DNA from: Bugula neritina
Lineage: Eukaryota > Bryozoa > Gymnolaemata > Cheilostomatida > Bugulidae
Direction of reading: 5' to 3'
NCBI GenBank assembly: GCA_964035545.1
Contig: OZ037765.1
Coordinates: forward strand, 3,777,001 to 3,841,000
Length of the DNA: 64,000 bases
Positions 1-16,581 of this stretch are shown here, in pieces. The stretch's first letter is position 1; every line of letters begins with the position of its first letter. The translations under genes and the position numbers were made by a program. The notes under the pieces were generated by a model. It made no database searches. It was not told where the DNA came from and worked only from the letters and a program-made list of their open reading frames with translations.

Positions 1-651
1 TCAATTATATTAGTTATGCTTTCACATAAGTGGTATAAATAATTTTATCAAGCCAGCTATTTTAGATAATTAGATTAAATTTTTGTAGCTTTTATAAATA
101 AATTCATATTGGTATCAAATCACAGAAGGTATAGATGTAGGAAAGAATGCAATGTACAGCTGACATACAGTAAAATGCTGCCTACTTGTCTCCCCCATAC
201 TGGCCATGAAACAGACTTATACAGGTTTATAGGCTAAATACAATTACCAAGCATTAATTATTTTAGTTATTAAAATATATTGAATCTTCAGATTGCATTA
301 CTATATACTGTTTTAATAAACAACTGTATAAATAGACAGAAAATAGTAACTTTGTTAAAGTAATTTTATGGTTTTGAAGTAGACTATACTAACTAGGCAA
401 ATAGTCTCACTGAACTTTTCAACTAATTCATATAACATTATTTATTCAATATAAAAGTAGAGTTGATCAAGTGACCTATTAAAACAATTATTTGTTAGTA
501 GAAAGTTCCCTTTCTGTATTAATTTATGTAGGAATATTGATTTGTTAAATATTATCCTGTAATTGATATATATAGTTGGAATGAAGCCGAATGTTTACAC
601 TAGTGCAAGCGAGTTTCAAACAGCTATTGTGATCAGACACAGCAATGCTAA
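1..651. other. AT-rich non-coding DNA
   Basis: I see no exon, RNA gene or mobile element here. All six frames are closed at short intervals and composition is that of the host background. Confidence 0.6.
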
Positions 652-1310
652 AAACCTGCATAATGTTCTTTATACAAAATATATTAATATAATAAATTAT
701 GTATAATATAATATTGTATATAAGAAATATTAAATATAAAATATATTATATTTTACTAAATTACATTCAATGATAAATCCTTTGTATTGTATAAGTGTAC
801 TCATGGTAATAACGTAACTTGTTTCTAACAATATTATACAGGCAAAGTTCTTGCTCATTTAAATTGATTGAAACTTTTAATCTTGTATTTAAAAAATTAC
901 CATACTTAATTTAAAAGATGGGCTCAAGTGTGATGAGCAGACTACGCAGTTGCATGATGCAACAGATAAAAAGTAGATTATAGAAGTCCAGCAATCTTAA
1001 GACTTAAAAGTCCCTGTTTTTCATACTATCTATAGTTCTACCATTTATATTCTCATAATTTAGCAGCTGGAATAGTTTAAAAGCAATTCACACTTTGAAT
1101 AAAAAATTTTTTTTTGCCCAGTTGCTTATATACATAAAGGAATAAAATATTTAATATAATTATCTACGTAAAATGTTTAAAATTGTACTCCTCTAAATCC
1201 TTTTCTATACATTTTAAATATTTTGACAAGATTTTCTCAGCAATTGTTTTCAATAAAATGCAGTGCAGGAGTAACTTTGGAATCCTGCCAACAACCTGAG
1301 TAACAAAACA
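652..1310 (+). repeat. Dispersed duplicate, copy 1 (other copy 21663-22310)
   Basis: Both stretches share a long colinear series of blocks, for example AACCTGCATAATGTTCTT at the left end and AAAGATGGGCTCAAGTGTGA near 915 and 21930. Identity is high but small indels have accumulated. The copy at 21663 directly abuts an Ig fossil, so the duplicate probably travelled with Ig-cluster DNA. It has no coding capacity and no terminal inverted repeat that I can see. Confidence 0.8.
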
Positions 1311-1807
1311 AGCAGATCCAACTAATGTTGACAAATTTCTAGTGCCTTGTGCTAAGTGAACTTAATGCAATAAAATGGTGTACACACCATACTGCAGGCA
1401 GATAAATCACATAAAAAGCTTCATATAGATTATTTTGTTGAAGTAAGCAACTATAAACTGTAACTTGCAGCTTTACTCACTGTATACGTTTTTAGAGTTA
1501 TATGTCAAACAGACATGAAATATTCTATTATGCTAACCATAAAATTACTAAACAAAGTTGACAAAAAGGCCAAATTGGATAAAATACAATTGGTTTGTTT
1601 AAGCAATAAACATTAGCCAAAATAGGCATAACGATTTTCATCAAAATTTAACATGTTTCTTCAGTAGGATTATCATAAAGAAGTTTTATTTTGTAAAAAA
1701 ACAAGTTAGCTAGTTGAGTGGTGCAGGGAGAGTGAAGCCAGGATGTACATAAAAATTAGTTATTTAGCTGAAAGCTTTTCATAGTAATTTTTCTGAAAGC
1801 TATATAT
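1311..1807. other. AT-rich non-coding DNA
   Basis: No gene or element recognised. The stretch lies between the dispersed duplicate and the Ig fossil and may be diverged Ig-cluster intron sequence. Confidence 0.5.
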
Positions 1808-2290
1808 AATACAACACCCGGCACCTCCCAATATATAAGCCCCTTTATAAACTTTGCTGTCCCCTATATTCTATAAAACTGCACGACGTTATTGTCGGCT
1901 AAACTAAGTTAACTGATTAAAAGGTTGTGCGAATAATACTATTTAATAATATATTAATATATCAATATTTGGAAATCAATCACCATCTAGTTTTTATAGC
2001 CAGAAAAAAATCAATGTATAGAGAACAAGCTTTATTTGCTATTTATATGCTGTATGCAAAAAAACAGAGATGGTGTATACATAATACAACACTTTAACAT
2101 AATGCTTAGATTCTATATTATTGTATCTTAATTATTTTATTGCATTCAAATTTTCAAAGCCAACTAACTAAATGTTAACTAAACATACCCAGCTAGTAAA
2201 AACTTGCACAGCAGTACTATTTGGAATCGTGTTATCTTGACACATGAATTCAATAAATATATTCTTCTGCCACTATTGGTTAATATCCCT
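1808..2290 (-). pseudogene. Ig-cluster fossil, homologous to 26830-27250 and 38580-39000
   Basis: The left end (CACCTCCCAATATATAAGCC, then GCACGACGTTATTGTCGGCT) aligns with the truncated Ig exon at 26690-26935, and the rest aligns with its upstream flank through to about 2290. No open frame remains. It shows that the Ig family extends to the left edge of the window as decayed copies. Confidence 0.65.
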
Positions 2291-5200
2291 CATCAGCTTG
2301 CATATTATTGGCTAGAAAGTTTTCAAGCAGTCACATGACTGAAAGCCACTACGGCAAAGCTATAGTGTTAATATATCAGTAAAGGAAGTCTCCCAGGCTA
2401 CATGTACCTTGGCCACTTTCATAGCTATATATAGAACCATTTTATTTTACAGCTTTAAGCTATATGGCCTTAGTAATCAAAGTTGCATTGCCACTTATAA
2501 TTAGGAAGGCAGCAGAAATGACTCTAACACTATAATATAACACACTTGGAGTTATAAGTATTTTTATTGTAATCTAACACACGCACTACCATAACAGAGA
2601 TAGATCTTGAGCTAATAGCTTAATTGACTAACACTGGTGTATCCATGACTAATCATGAGGTGAGAATAGACTAAAGCTTCAATTTGCAATGAGTTCAAGA
2701 GTTCAACTGCACTGTATCAGTAAACACTAAAACATAGCATAGGGCAATATTATGGGTGTTGATGTAGATTTTAATAAATATTTTCTTATACCACAAATTT
2801 CTTTAAAAAAATAGATAACAATCAAGCATTTGGTTTTTCACAACCAATATAATGTTAAGTTAAATAAACCTTTAATTCACGTATTTGAACCATACATAAG
2901 GCTCTGTGAGCATTACTATTTTTCAATCCCTTAACCAACATTACAATTAAATACTCTAAAAGTTGCTAAGAATTTATCAACCAGCCTCTGCACTGCAAGT
3001 CAATCACCACAAGTAGGTGATAGAGTCACTGACCAGCATTTAAATATTCATACATATTAAAACTAAATAACCCGCTATCAATATAAAGTATTAGCTTAAA
3101 TAATTTCCTCACAAACACAAAAACTAAGTTAGAAAATAAGTTATAAGAAACATGTCTATGCAGAGAGTATAATAAATGTGGATATTATCCAGGGAAAATA
3201 TTATATAATATCTTTAAAATACTCAAAATTGAGATAAGCAAGTTCATCTGACTAAAAATTTGTACAGACTACGTTCTATATATTCTTAGAGAATGAGAAG
3301 TGGGAAAGTGATTGAAGCTTTAGCACGTATGCTGATCAACAGTCAGTTGCTTTTTATAAAAGACCCTTATAAGCTTAGCAAGTCAGCCTTCTCTTGATAT
3401 ATTGAAACTCCTTTGTGAGCTGCTCATGTATGTAGCTCCCCTGTATGCAAAATTTAAGTTTATATTTATGTTAGTTTTTAAAAACATAATTTAAACAGTT
3501 TTTAAAATAGTGTCAAGCCCAAAATACAATTTTAGATTTCATGATTGAATATTTGATTTTATTTTACAGCTCAACAAAAACAGGGGTTTACTAAAAGAAT
3601 GGAATTTAGTTTTTATTATTAAAGTCTGTTAAGTAATAAGTAAGATCACTACAATGTAATGAACTGGTAACAATTTAATCTAAATTATAATCCTCCATTA
3701 CACAAGTAAAAAACGGCAAATGAATTAACGGCTCAGCAATTCACATATACATGTATATAAACTACTACAGCTTTCAACACTGTCACACACAGTTATTCTG
3801 CTCCATATATCTGATTATATATGACCCATTATTCAATATGTCCTATATAATAGTCCGAAGGTAGCCAACAGAACTCTTAGCTGTATGTACACTGACTCAT
3901 ACAGATACACTTACAGCTACTACTACATTTCATCACTCAATATTTACTCACAACTCACAGCTACAGAAGAAGTACACAAATTATCTTATTTTACAAAAAG
4001 CATTACAAATTCTTGTACCACTTTCAATGCAAGCTATCATTTAAAGCACAAGAAACTTGTAACCGACTATGAAAGCGATAATTAGAGTTAAATATAATAT
4101 TATATACTCCAAATTTTTTAATTTACAGTACATATAATATTATATCTGAAGTATTTATTCAGAGTTTCAAATATGCCAGTTTAATAGCAAGAGTTGACGT
4201 ATATCAAGTGTATTGTATCAATCATTGACCTATAATACTAAAAAATACTCAGTCCTGTTTATTCTTACTGAAATCATTTAATACTTTGAAATTTGAAGAA
4301 CATTTATCAATTGAACCTACAATAGCCCTATAATATAGGGCAGCTAATAGCCAGTGTAGACCAATTAAGTTCATTGAGTAGTGTTCTATTATTACAAGAA
4401 GCTGCGAAATAGTTTCTAGAGTTTGCAAATATGGCAGTCAAGAAAGAATTTAAAATAGATATTGCAATGTGTGCAGTAACATATTAGTGGGTACCAGAAT
4501 AGAATGCCTAAAGAATACTGAATTGAAATTTGCAATTTTTAATGCTTTAAACTTACCCAAACAACATCTCAGGAAAGTGAAGAAGGCAATAAGTCATTAA
4601 ACTCCACACCTCATGTGGTGATAAAATACCAACCAGTAAGCATTACTAACTCAACTAGAATAAACTTACTGATCAAAGAGTTAGTCATAATAAAAAGTTA
4701 ATACTGCACTCAGTGACCTTAGTCAAGGACACAATTTGGCAGATCAGTCGAAAAGTACTCAGATATACGAATAATCAGGTTCATATGAGTATCCAGCTGT
4801 CCTGAAGCAAGTGAACCTTTGGCAAAAATGAGAAGAAAATTTCAAATAAGCACTGATCGAAAATTGAGCTATAGAATAAAGACTAGACTAAATAGCTGCC
4901 ACCAGCAGATGAATTGGCTATAAATGTAGAGGCTTAGCCGATGCTGACTGAACATTCTGAAAGGATGTAAGCTGTAAGTGCTCTACAAGAGTAATAACAT
5001 GTAATGTAAAACTTTTTTTTGTTTTTGCAGCTCTGCATTATATAGCTGCAGGTAAAAGTTCCGTTGTGCTGATGGCTATGCCATCTTGCTTATCTATCAT
5101 TATATATACTTATTTAAATAATGATATAGTGGATAACTTATTCACATGTTTAGAAATAAAATTGTATCAATTAAATAAGTAAATAAAAGTTTAAACACCT

Positions 5201-6842
5201 TTATCTAATATACTTAAAGTGAGAACACAGCAATCGGACATTCAAATTTTCAAACAGGGAAATAAGGATTTGATTGAAAAATATTTTATAACAATTTTGT
5301 TGCTCCAATCAGTGTGTTGTACTTGCTTTTATGACCTTTTAATAATAATATAGACTAAAAATTTGCAAAAAAGTTATTTGCAATTTTTAGATCAAGTTTC
5401 TATTTTGTTGGCAAATATATTTAGATTAGATAATATAATTTCGCAATTATTTAATCTTACCTCAACAGCAATAACATAAAATAGTCAATCATGTTACATG
5501 CAGCTTTAGAGTCAAGTATAGATTTCTAAACTGACATATATAATATATGCTGTAACCACCCTCATGAGAATAGAAGAGATTCTAAATTACTGATGTGTTC
5601 AGTTTATTGTACTAATCACAACTATAACGCTGCCATGTGATCATCAGTAGGGAACAATATCATTATAGTATTATTATAGTAACACTTCATTTTATGTATA
5701 TTGTAGGTGATTTAATTAGAACTATAACTACAAGTACTTCTAAAATTTTTAGCTAATTCTAAAAAGTTTTATTTTTTAACAATGCTATATTGGAGCTATT
5801 TATGAGGATACAAAGCCTAAGCTATATAGGTGTTTTAATACTTTTATAAAAAAGCATGAGTTTTGTTCTTTTATTTTGTTACTTCTTGATTTAATTGACT
5901 ATTTTTATCTCACTGAACAGTGGTATTTTATGCTTATAATGGCAAACTAAATTTTCACATCACAATTTCAAAGAAATTGAAAAATATAATGAAACAGATA
6001 ATTAATAAGGATCATTATGAATTATAGGTGATCAGAAAAAAAGCCAATCTTGAATAAAACAACTCAGTTATTTAGATTTTTGTTGTACAATTGATGTTCA
6101 TGCATTTTCAGCTTCACATTTTTATTTCAATTAATCATATGAAATGAAATAGCCCAACTTTAGACTTTTGTGAGTTATTCATTGCAATTAATAACTAGGT
6201 ATCTGACTGTTAACTATCATATCCGTTTTACTAACCAGCAATATCAATTTAATTGGTAAACTGAGCTTTACTGTGTATTGCAATTTCAGTGGCTCTTAGC
6301 CAATTTATGCAGTTTTTATCTCATTAAGCCGTCTAATTCCTTTTAGCATCTTTGGAATAGCAAAAAATTATAGTGGGCAGTTTGAACTGGTCAATATATT
6401 AAAATTTCTATAGCAATCAACATTGATTAGCAACAAGCAAGTAATAAGTCTATAGCATGGCAGTGCATGGAGCCGGGAAATTTGGTCTGTTTTAGCTTTA
6501 AGCTAGAAAAAACAACTTTGAAGTTCTATAGTCTGCACTAGTTTTGCTTGGCTACTATATTATTTAAAAAAGCTATATAATGCAGCCAGATATAATAATC
6601 TTATAATTGTTACTAAAAGCAGAAAACAACAGATTTTATTAAAACAAGTTCACTGTCCCTTATATATTTTTTGGATAAATGTGGATCTATCGATCAGACC
6701 TAAACCAATGATATATCCACTATAATTAAAAATGTGGATTTTTCAACCTTGTATAATCAATTACACAACAGTGCTTTTATTATTTAATTATTATACTTAA
6801 AATTAAGGGTTAAGTAATATTTCATATTTTTTGTAAACTTAC
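2291..6842. other. Non-coding stretch downstream of the open Ig exon
   Basis: The Ig exon at 6843-7247 ends in a canonical donor, so this stretch should be its downstream intron and may hide short terminal exons. I cannot identify one with confidence. No mobile element is recognisable. One open plus-strand frame near 3885-4085 is rich in Tyr and Ser and looks like chance. Confidence 0.5.
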
Positions 6843-7509
6843 CTTTTATTTCTTTAATCTCTATCTTAGTTGAAGAAACCTCTCCAGAATTTGTTTCTTG
6901 TGCCCGGCAGGTGAAAAATCCTCTTATACTCTCATTTGTAAAACTTAATTTAACATCAACTGAAAAACCAGTTTCACTACCTATTGCCGAACAGTAGGTG
7001 GCATCAATATTTGTACCATCTATCCCATTTGAAGCATGTAGCAGTTCATTTATACTTTCCCAAGCTCCAAAGATCTTTACACACCCAGCTTTGTATATTT
7101 GGTCTCTGTTGTAGTAATACAAACTTAAAACTGTCAGTTTCTCAAAGCCAGTTGCACTGCATGTGAACGTAACTGGTTCACGAATATAAAAAGCACGTGC
7201 CCTGGACGAGTTGTGCGTGATGACCACAGATCTACTGGCAAAAGATGCTAAAATAAGTTAGATAAATTTCTTTGTAGTTATATGTGTTAGAAAGTTGTTA
7301 GTTTGAATCCAAACATAACATGTTAAAGCTAGCAATACACCAGAGAACCATTTCACAAATTGCACCAATTGTTAAATTTAAAAAAGCTACACTATAGAAG
7401 CAATTAGCTTTAAATTGCAAGAAGTGATCTTTTTAAGGTTATTTAAAAATATCTACTTACGTGAACCAAAGATTCCTATATATATCAAGAAATAGAGATA
7501 TCCCAGCAT
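6843..7509 (-). CDS. Secreted Ig-like protein, two open exons (partial gene)
   Basis: Exon 1 is 7509-7461: ATG plus 15 codons of hydrophobic signal peptide (starts MLGYLYFLIYIG), then one base and donor GTAAGT. Exon 2 is 7247-6843 (405 nt), with acceptor TTATTTTAG and donor AAAG/GTAAGT. Both exon 2 ends are phase 1, the class used by shuffled Ig modules. The joined frame is open. The Ig-like module has cysteines at about residues 46, 72, 102 and 130 of the pre-protein. Residues 46 (TFTC) and 130 (FFTC) fit the B- and F-strand pair. Residues 72 (AGC) and 102 (YC) are a second, family-specific pair. N-glycosylation sequons occur at about 29 and 121. The product enters the secretory route; ligand unknown. 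The 3' end of the gene is not found. This is the only fully open member of the family in the window. Confidence 0.72.
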
Positions 7510-9826
<2,317 letters not shown>

Positions 9827-12699
9827 CTGTATATATTATGTCCTTTTTGTTGCTTTATAATTTGATTGAGTATACGTGATATTTTACTACGGCAGTATAT
9901 ATATATATGTTCTTTCATGTTCGTAATAACAAATATATTAAAATTTAACATGTACATTTATCCCTGTGAAAGAAAATTAACTATAGAATCATAGATAGAA
10001 ACAAATTAAGCTATTTTAAATAAAATGACGTTTTTCCTAAATTATGTTTACTTGCAAACTTTTTCACAAGCAGTGAGCTACTATTTTTTTTATATAAAGC
10101 AGCTCTCTTGAAACTTTCCTTGCGAAGCGTTTATCATGCATATAAATACAATACCTACAAGTAGCATTGTAATTTAAAATTACAACTCGAAGCTTTGGAG
10201 TTATAATACACAACATTTCAGAAGCATTATTCACAACAATTTTCAGAATTCTAACTCACCCACATTTTACATCCGTTTGCAGCTTTCTCACCCAGCTTCA
10301 TATCGTATTGTTTTAGGGCATGTTAAATTATGAACTTGTATATATTCCTTGTACCAAATGCAATGCCTTATTAATCATAGTCTGGTTTTACAAATATTAG
10401 TATTACTATTAACAATACATATGCTCTCACACTTACTAACTTTTTCCACTAACTGATCTACAGAACTGATATATTTTGAGTTCATTCTGGCAAGATAACA
10501 TGTAAAGTGTTACATAGGATGTAATAAGCAGTTGTCACCAGGTGCATCAAGTCATAATAAACTATAAAGAAAAATTACTCTATTGATCCAATTTAAACGG
10601 CTATTTAGTTCAACAAAATATCTGCAACTATTTAATTGGGCTGAAAGCGTTTTTTTTTGAAAATGCAACTATTAGGATCATATTTAAATATAAGTGGTAT
10701 ATTTTATTGTGTTAATCAATATCTTATTGCATATGCATGTGCTTATAGTAATTCAAAATTCAGTGATCTTGATAGCTAGTCTATAATTATTGATACCAGC
10801 TATATCATATTATATATAGTCGCAGTTTTGTAAATAATATTGATCTCTTTTGCATAAAATAGTTTGGGTCACTAGAGCATTTTTTTAACCCAATTTTCTT
10901 ATGACATATAGTTTAACATTAAATATAAATTATCTTTATAGCTTCATTTTCACTAGACTTGGCTGCAAGAAAATGTTTTGCTTTATTGATTTAGATTACT
11001 TATTTTTAATTTCCATTTCCTTACCAAGATTAAAATTGAAAGAATTACGTAGTTAATTCAATAGTTCACTTTGAAAGAGTGTGGTTATTAATGTTGCAAT
11101 ATAAATAGTTATCGTCCCTTTTACAATGATCACTTACTGTAGTTCAAAATCTACATATTCCTAAACCCAGTAAATACACGGTTACCCTTCATCATGGGTA
11201 TGAAGTGAGTTATAAAACAATATGAAAAAGTGAACCCTTTTCAAACTTGACAAGGGCTGACAAGAATCAAAATACTCCTATTAACAACATTGTTGCTATT
11301 ATAATGTGTCTCAAAAATATCAATTCATATCGTACCAGTAAACTTACCAGTATTCATGCTGCCAGGGCTGTGTACGTGGGATGTGAAGTGCAAAATCCAT
11401 AAGCATTTACCCATAACTATAATGTACATATAATGGGTATATGGTAACGCATATTAGCTGAAGCATGAAAAACCGCAGTTTTTTCTAGAGAAAAGCAGGT
11501 ATTATTATTATATTTATAACAAAATATCATCATCAAATCAGATATAACAAAAGGGTAAAATTATTTCAATCGACTTTAAAACATTTGAGAGTACTTGAAT
11601 TTTAAAGTTCTATAACTAAGTCTCTAATAAATTAAGCAGTCATGAGCTATATGTTATATTCACATGTTATAGCTGCTGCCTTGTGTTGCAATAAGCATCT
11701 CTAACACGAGTTATTATTGCTTATTTAAATTTTGATGAGTCATTACAATAATATGTTTACTGCACTTTTTCGATCGTTTTATGCTTCATATATAACTAAT
11801 TAAATTGACATTTTTACAGCTTATTAAGCCACAAAAAAGAGTGCAAATTCCTCTATATGTTGAGTAGTTCAACTTTAGTGAAAATAATCTTTTCAACATG
11901 CATAACACAAATCAGACATGATAAATGATTAATATGAGAACTTTGATTATATCACTTGTTCAAGCCTATGATCTACTAGCTAGGAGAATTACTTGTGGCT
12001 ACTCAAATTAAATTGTTATTGATTTATGCAATACATTGATAAGAAGAGTTATATAACAGATATACTATATTACCATATCATTTATAGCAGCAATCATAGT
12101 ATGTTTACACAAAATATTGTAAACATGTATCAAAATTAGCCTTAGCAAAACACATTCAAATTTTAAAAAAATTCTATAATTTCAAAGTTAACTTTCAAAA
12201 TGCTTAACATCTTATAAGAAGTAGTACAGTAAATAGAGACATCTAAGATGTACCAGTGTGTTGTTTATAATGCAGGACAGTGGCATGATGACATGCATCC
12301 TGTTAGCAAAAAAAAATTTAGTTTCAAAATATCTTTCCATTTATCAAGTTTATAGTAAACTTGTGCAAAAAACAACTAGAAATGTGTATAGATGTTTCGA
12401 AACATTTTTTCAAAGTTGAACGTTTGAAACTGTAAATACATATTAAATTCAGTGACTTAAGAAACCTTATAAATTTTTGACATAGTATAAAAAGGGGGGG
12501 GGGGAAACTACATGTACTTTATGACATCTTAAACAAGAATGAAATAAAACTGCTAGCCATTGAGGATTGATAAAAATATGTACGACATAATGTATTTGCA
12601 AAAAGCAAGGTCAACAGTACAAGTAATGCAAAAAAGGATATGGTTTAATGAAATAATAAAATTGTAGCTGCATGAATAGCAATTTCAATCTTATAAAAA
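9827..12699. other. AT-rich non-coding DNA
   Basis: No exon or element recognised. The only landmark is an 11-base G run at 12494-12504. Confidence 0.55.
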
Positions 12700-14085
12700 A
12701 TGAAATGACAGGATCAGAAAAAATATTCTAGAATCGCTGAAGTGGTGTGTTTTAGTTGCTTAAGTCACCTAACTCTAGAATATCAAAGAAAAGCATATTT
12801 TTTAGTTATAAAAATATCCAACTATCAGTATTTTATCAAATATTCGCTTGCCATGGTTATGAATAGTATAAACCTCTCAACAATTGTGGGAATTACATGC
12901 AGAATTTTAAAATCGATATGTTTCGATTTATATCAACCCTTAACAAAAGAAAACATAGCTAAAACCTAAATATAGATACTTCTGCGTGCTTAATTTTTAT
13001 TGGAAAAATTGGGCCTATACATAATCTGATTGAGATGCTCTTTATTTGTATTAGTCTTATACTTTTTGGTTTTATTTTTTTATGCTATAATATATTATTC
13101 TACAGCTCTCTTTTTATTGATTATTATAATTATAATTATTAGTAGACGTAACGGAGAGTTTCAAGTGCTGGGTACTCTAAAAATATTGTATGTATATACT
13201 TTGAAAGTTTATTCTATATTAGCTTTTTTTTAACTACATGCCCTCATTTTAAAACCACTTTTCAAAGCATGCATGAATTCGTATTATATTTGCATAATAT
13301 TATTATACATAGTATGTGTAATGTAGCTTAAATAGCCAACACATGCACTGTTTCTATAGCACATGAGACCTATATATACCATATGATGAGCTGAAGTGTA
13401 TGTTGTAAGAGTATGCATAAGTCTCGAATAATGATACATATCTGCTTTTGTCACATGTTACAGGCTTGGCCTTTGCTATCTAGAGACCAACACCTTTTCA
13501 TCTGCACCTGTGTAAACACTTTCTTAGCCGCTCTTGAGTATAAATTGCTATAGCTTCAGTATAATTTTATTACATGAAAATGGTGCATGGTTTACAAATT
13601 AGAATGTGTAAAAAACAAATCATACACATTATAATTGAAAGCATATCTTTGACCATTAAGTGTACATGGTTCGTAACTGTATCATCATAAGTAGAAAATG
13701 ATTCCAAGTTAATGTTAAACTTACCCTTTTAATGTATAGAAAGTCATGTATTTGTCCACTTGAATATTTTCATTACTAAGCTAGTACCCACTACATGCAT
13801 GCAGGTTCAGAGCTGTTTGCAACACTACAATCTAATAGTACTATGTGACTTTTCTAATGATAAGCATTGTTACAATATTAGCAGTACTATTTCTCTTTAC
13901 TATTTTGATTTTATAAATGTCATAATATCCTTCAACCTGCACCTTTCTTTGAACTATTAGGTGAAGCTCTTGCACATTCCCAGACTGCATTAATTGTATG
14001 AGAGCTCATAGTATGCATAGTGTAGTTGTCTGCACCACCAAGGCACACTGCAAGTTATGAAGTACACCCAATTATAATAGTGAGC
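12700..14085 (+). repeat. Duplicated segment, unbroken copy
   Basis: This segment is colinear with three separated pieces: about 35750-36892, 44825-45003 and 52791-53110. Diagnostic matches include GTATAAATTGCTATAGC (near 13540) with GTATAAATTGCTATAAC (near 36870), and TTTCATTACTAA followed by TAGTACCCACTA (near 13770) with the sequence right after the retrotransposon. It preserves the pre-insertion state of both later insertions. Open frames inside it (12742-12969, 13030-13233, 13760-13960) are not conserved in the paralogue, so I do not call genes. Confidence 0.8.
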
Positions 14086-14211
14086 TTGGAGCAGAACAGT
14101 TAGCCTAGCAGATTACCATTGTACTATCATTCATAACCTAAGCATTGATGTAACAATATTGTATAGCTGCATCGTACCCAAATGCACTGGTAGCTTTTTA
14201 GTATATCACAA

Positions 14212-14429
14212 GAAAAACTCGCGCAAGTTTATAGTCACCATTCTTGTGAGAAAACCCCTGATGTAAAGGGTTTTTGTTAAAGCGGGCTAAGGACTTATTA
14301 GGATGAGGCACAGGAGCAATTATGACTGGATGCTCTTCCTAACATCACCAATGGCCTTTGTCTGGGTTCGAATCCATGACTTCATGTTTACTAGGCAAAA
14401 GCTCTAACCCCTAGACCTAGGCTGCTCCC
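14212..14429 (-). mobile_element. tRNA-derived SINE with target-site duplication
   Basis: Read on the minus strand, the 5' end GGGAGCAGCC is followed by an A-box-like TAGGTCTAGGGG and a B-box-like GGATTCGAACCC at tRNA spacing. A core segment GTTAGGAAGAGCATCCAGTC follows, resembling the conserved core of several animal SINE families. The element is bounded by 16-bp imperfect direct repeats, TTTTAGTATATCACAA (14196-14211) and TTTTAGCATACCACAA (14430-14445), differing at 2 positions. This marks retroposition by a LINE partner. Confidence 0.8.
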
Positions 14430-14445
14430 TTTTAGCATACCACAA

Positions 14446-16581
14446 TGATGATTATAAAGGTTTCAGATCTGGACTATAACATCTTTACACATTTCTATTA
14501 TATTTCAGTGAGGGGAGAAAATTCCTGCTGATTTAATTATTGCAGAAACCAAGACAAACTAAATAATAGCTATATTTAACTTGATTGTGTTAGTTGTAAG
14601 TGTGGCAAAGCTAATTTTGGCAAAGTAATTACTAATCTTATGATTGGGTATGCTTATAAGAAAACCATTTAGCTATAAGAAGTTGTAAATATTAGATAAC
14701 ATTGCCTTCCAAGCAGCCATTCCCCTTCCCATAAAACAATTGAATCTAGTTAATCGCACTAAACAGTAAAAGTGAGATGTGCTGCATAGCACCTAAATTA
14801 GTGTAATACCTTTAAATATGCATTACTTCTTTCTCAGTATTTGATTATTTTTTCTAAAGATTTACATCACTAGATTATAATGGAATTCCAAAAATCTTAA
14901 ATAGTCATAATTTTGATTTATTGTTGGTATTACACAAAAGTTGGTCATTTATCACAAAGAAGATTTTACGAATATTATTATATTTTATGCCCTGTTAATT
15001 TATTTTTAACTCTACTGAATTCTACCATCCAAGGAAACAAAAGGTCACAATGCTAACCACTTAGGAAATACGTAAGTTTAGAAGACTGTGATCTAAAAAC
15101 GTTCCAAATTTTTAAAGATATTATTACTATTTATAATTTATATTGCTTAAACATGAATGAATATTGTAATACTAAATTTTATAATTACAAAATTAAAATT
15201 TAAATATTTTACATATTTTTGGTTAACTGATTGGTAAGGAGTTACTATAGCAGTATAGCTAAGTTTGCTGCAGTATTCAATTGCTATAATTATATTGAGA
15301 AATCTGAAGTTTTAGCACAGGATAAATCACGCACGCACACACATACACACAGTATATTCAACATAAACAAATTACTCATATAATGCTTAACAGTATCATG
15401 ATAACTTGCCAATTATCAATTTTATAATTTTAAGCTTTCTTGATTCTATTAAATTTACAGGTTACTATATAACAAGAAAATTAAGTAAATATTAAATAAA
15501 ATGAGTATAGAAGAAAAATTGTAGCATGCACCATTTTTGGAACTTCAAAGTCTGCTTGTTTAAAATTACAGAAAAGTAATATATTTGATGATTCAAAGAG
15601 ATTAGTAATTATTGTTAACATAATGAGAAATTAAAATTTTTCCTAAAAAAAAGTTTAGGTTTGTTCTCATTCATTGAAACCATAATGAACTAGTTGGCAA
15701 CACAACTCAAACAGTTTATGATATAGCAGTAGCAGCACATTTTTAAGACAATGTTGAATTGTCTTAAAATAATTAATTGCTATGTAATGTTTGTATCTGT
15801 TTACTAAAGCTATGTTTGTACTATGTTGTAGTTTTCAAAGTGCCATGTAACTGTTTTGAACGTATACTGTTTGTTTATCAAGCAAGTCAGTTAGCTTTGA
15901 GATTTGATAGAATAAAGTGTAGTGACAGTAAGAAAGTTGGTAGCAATTTATTGCAGTAGCCTACTTGTCTATACATCATAACAACATGCTAATTACTACT
16001 AGTTACTACCACTCTTAGTTAGCAAATTAAAGTTTGTTTTAGATACAACAACCCTGTATACTAACTATTACAAGCAAAATAATAAAAATGATTATAATTA
16101 TCGTCATGGTTATCATAATGATAATAATCATTTATAATAACTTGTAGGCTTCAGTATCCTCTATTTGAAAAAAAATCACGTAGTTTCTTTTTTCAACTTC
16201 ATTAGGTATAAATTTGCATGCTACGTTATTGGGGTTAAATAAGCCACTGGCTTTCTCCCCTTAGCCAACTCTTCCACGTTAAGAAGAGTGGGATACAGGT
16301 AAATACAGGTACAATATGGCACTTATATAATTATGTTAATGTAAGTATTAGCACACTAATGCTATATAGCTATAGCATAACCACTGAAAAGTTTATAAAT
16401 TTATATTTTTAGAAAAATTGGTGTAACATTACCTCTAAAAACAATTTCAAGGTTGTTATAAACAACATTCAAAGGGGTATCATTATATAAAATGTAAAGA
16501 TTCAAAATTATCTAATAATGTTAATAAACTTCTTTAGCTATTTAGTATATAGTCGAGCTAGTACACGGCATCGATGGGTAT
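14446..16581. other. AT-rich non-coding DNA
   Basis: No gene seen. A short CA-rich run lies near 15330-15350. The open frame at 15777-15959 has no recognisable domain or splice context. Confidence 0.5.

Noticed and set aside
3885-4085. Plus-strand open frame of 66 codons rich in Tyr and Ser
   Set aside because: No homologue, no signal peptide, no splice support; expected by chance in this length of DNA.
12742-13960. Three plus-strand open frames in the duplicated segment
   Set aside because: The paralogous pieces at 35.8-36.9 and 52.8-53.1 kb do not conserve these frames.
14360-14429. Possible functional tRNA gene
   Set aside because: Promoter boxes are present but the cloverleaf is poor and the sequence continues into a SINE core with flanking target duplications.
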